Below, one piece after another: positions 62,285 to 64,000 of a stretch of DNA of 64,000 bases. The notes under the pieces were generated by a model that did no database searches, had not been told where the DNA came from, and saw only the letters and a list, made by a program, of their open reading frames with translations. The position numbers and the translations under genes were made by a program. The first letter of the stretch is position 1. Every line of letters starts with the position of its first letter. The DNA lies in the NCBI GenBank assembly GCA_036373915.1, contig DASUUU010000073.1, positions 41,157 to 105,156 on the forward strand, written 5' to 3'. Origin of the DNA: JASLBX01 sp036373915 (GTDB taxonomy: Bacteria > Actinomycetota > Actinomycetes > Jiangellales > Jiangellaceae).

Positions 62285-64000
62285 ATGCTCGACGTTGTTT
62301 TGCTCGGCGAGTTCCGGGTGCGCAGCGACGGCCGGCTGCTCACCGGCCTCCGGTCGCCCCGCTCTCAGGCGCTGTTCGGCTACCTCGCCGTGCACCAGGG
62401 CACGCCGCAAGCCCGCCAGCGGCTGGCCGGCCTGTTCTGGCCGGATTCGACAGAGGCCCAGGCGCGCACCAACCTGCGCCGGGAGCTGCACCAGATCCGG
62501 CGCAGCCTCCCCGCTCCGGACGCGATCCTAGGGGTCGACCAGACGAGCATCTGGTGGCGTGACGACGCGCCGGTGCGGATCGACGTCATCGCTTTCGAGG
62601 CGGCTGCCGACCAGGCGAACGCCGCCCGGAGGGACGATGACGACACTAGATTTGTCGAGCGGGCCAGCACGGCCGTCGCCGCATACGGGGGCGATTTCCT
62701 GCCGGCAATCTACGACGATTGGGTACTCGCCGAACGGGAGCGGCTCCGCCGCCGGTGCGTCATGTTGCTCGATCAGCTGATCGAGGTCAGCGGGGACGAC
62801 GACGCGGCGGCCCTCGTCGCCTACGCCCGCCGCCGGGTGGAACTCGAGCCGCTTGAGGAGGTCGGCCACCGCACGCTCATCTACGTCCTGGCCCGGATGG
62901 GCGATCGGGCAGCCGCCCTGCAGGCCTACCACCGGTGCCTGTCGGTGCTCGACCGCGAGCTCGGCGCGCCGCCCAGCCAGGAGACCACCGACCTGTACGA
63001 ACGGCTGCTCGCGCGCACCGAGCGTTCGTCCGCCACCGCGCCGGTTGCTCCGACCGCCCGGCGGACCTCCCCGTTCGTGGGGCGAGAGCACGAGCTCGGC
63101 ATCCTGCACGAGGCCTGGATGACGGCCGCCCTGGGTGAACCGGGTGCGGCCCGGCTAGTGGTGATCACCGGGGAGGCGGGAGTCGGCAAGACCAGGCTCG
63201 CCGAAGAACTGCTCGCCGCCGTGCGGCAGGCCGGTGGCGCGGCCGCGCGAGCGCGATGCTTCGCCGGCGAGCGCCCGCTGCCGCTCGCACCGGTGTCCGA
63301 GTGGTTGCGCAGTGACGCGTGCCGGCCCGCTATAGAGCTGCTGGAGTCCGCCTGGCGCGCCGAGGTGGCTCGCCTGTTGCCCGAACTCGGCGCCGACTCA
63401 GGCGCCGTGGGGCCCGCAGACGGTTGGCAGCGCCACCGCTTCTTCGAAGGCCTGGTCCGGGCCGTGCTGGCCGTGGATCGGCCAATCACGCTGTTGCTCG
63501 ACGACCTCCAGTGGTGCGACGCCGACACGCTCACCTGGCTGGAGTTATGCCTCCACCTCGGTGCGGAGGCGCCGCTGCTCATCGTTGCGACAGCGCGCTC
63601 AGAGGAACTCAACGACAACTCCGAACTCGTGGCCGCTCTGAGCCGGCTGCGCGTCGCGGGAATGGTCATGGACGTGGAACTCGGCCCGCTGCCCCCGGCG
63701 CAGACCACTGAGTTGGCCACGCTGCTGCTCGGCGGCGACATGGATCCGTCATTGGCCGCCAAGTTGCACAGCCTGACCGAGGGATTCCCGTTGTTCGTCG
63801 TCGAGGCCGTCTCACACGGCGGCGACGGTACCGCCCTGCCCGCGCTCGGATCGCCCCGAGTGCAGGCGGTGCTGGAAGGGCGGCTGAACCAGCTCAGCCC
63901 ACGGGCGCGGGAGCTCGCCGGGCTGGCCGCCGCGATCGGCCGGGACTTCTCCGTGGACCTGCTGATCGAAGCGAGCGACCACGAGCCGGATACCGTCGTT
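62285..64000 (+). CDS. AfsR-like regulator (winged helix-BTAD-AAA ATPase), incomplete at right edge
   Basis: At least 572 residues, open to the window edge. The first ~90 residues are an OmpR/trans_reg_C-type DNA-binding region (LLGEFRVRSDG...FGYLAVHQG, then RTNLRRELHQIRRSL), followed by a BTAD (about 95-245: FETAYRRVELEP-like pattern with LQAYHRCLSVL). A STAND/AAA domain then begins (FVGREHELGIL, Walker A ITGEAGVGKTRLAEE, Walker B ITLLLDDLQWCDADT). Regulators of this kind control secondary-metabolite or catabolic clusters. The likely targets are the cupin/oxidase/methyltransferase genes upstream. An in-frame GTG at 62267 preceded by GAGGGG is an alternative start. Confidence 0.88.
   Translation, partial: MLDVVLLGEFRVRSDGRLLTGLRSPRSQALFGYLAVHQGTPQARQRLAGLFWPDSTEAQARTNLRRELHQIRRSLPAPDAILGVDQTSIWWRDDAPVRIDVIAFEAAADQANAARRDDDDTRFVERASTAVAAYGGDFLPAIYDDWVLAERERLRRRCVMLLDQLIEVSGDDDAAALVAYARRRVELEPLEEVGHRTLIYVLARMGDRAAALQAYHRCLSVLDRELGAPPSQETTDLYERLLARTERSSATAPVAPTARRTSPFVGREHELGILHEAWMTAALGEPGAARLVVITGEAGVGKTRLAEELLAAVRQAGGAAARARCFAGERPLPLAPVSEWLRSDACRPAIELLESAWRAEVARLLPELGADSGAVGPADGWQRHRFFEGLVRAVLAVDRPITLLLDDLQWCDADTLTWLELCLHLGAEAPLLIVATARSEELNDNSELVAALSRLRVAGMVMDVELGPLPPAQTTELATLLLGGDMDPSLAAKLHSLTEGFPLFVVEAVSHGGDGTALPALGSPRVQAVLEGRLNQLSPRARELAGLAAAIGRDFSVDLLIEASDHEPDTVV

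Overview
The window is chromosomal DNA of a high-GC (about 70%) actinobacterium. Support comes from many GTG starts and one TTG start, dense gene packing with ATGA/GTGA overlaps, probable leaderless promoters (TANNNT 6-8 nt before the start codon), and families typical of that phylum: DUF1707, GuaB3, PspC-type kinases and an AfsR/BTAD regulator. Gene content would fit Jiangellaceae or relatives, but that is a guess. I saw no rRNA, tRNA, CRISPR, IS element or prophage gene. No stretch longer than about 220 bp lacks a gene.

Layout. 1-8.6 kb: a sugar/glycan utilisation locus with a CUT1 ABC transporter, two GH38-like glycosidases, a DUF4432 mutarotase-like protein and a divergent GntR regulator. 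8.66-11.9 kb: pta-ackA. 11.9-21.1 kb: a tightly coupled six-gene signalling operon (MinD-like ATPase, APC transporter with extra soluble domains, stand-alone receiver, hybrid kinase with Hpt, receiver-kinase, and a receiver fused to a thioredoxin-reductase-like flavoprotein lacking its redox cysteines). This is the best candidate for an undescribed system. 21.2-29.9 kb: nucleoside uptake and pyrimidine salvage (BMP lipoprotein, ABC ATPase, two permeases, cdd, deoA) with a trypsin-like protease and a membrane protein inserted. 30.1-36.4 kb: a methylmalonyl-CoA mutase-type large subunit, a small unknown protein, and a MoxR-DUF58-DUF4129 operon.

36.6-46.5 kb: pcrA, small proteins, a PspC/LiaRS-like envelope-stress kinase-regulator pair divergent from a PspC/LiaF-like protein, a META-domain lipoprotein, a DUF1707-TM2 protein and guaA. 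46.7-50.1 kb: a heterodimeric ABC exporter with complementary degenerate ATP sites. 50.2-54.6 kb: Zn alcohol dehydrogenase, aldehyde dehydrogenase, TetR regulator and a divergent acyl-CoA dehydrogenase, with a palindromic operator between the divergent genes. 54.7-59.2 kb: succinate-semialdehyde dehydrogenase, guaB3 and guaB. 59.4-64 kb: a secreted cupin, a BBE-type FAD oxidase, a methyltransferase and an AfsR-like regulator that runs off the right edge.

Non-coding features include two copies of a long inverted-repeat element (28691-28792 and 54608-54693), a CCGTACGG palindrome family around the cupin/oxidase genes, and two small intergenic repeat clusters.
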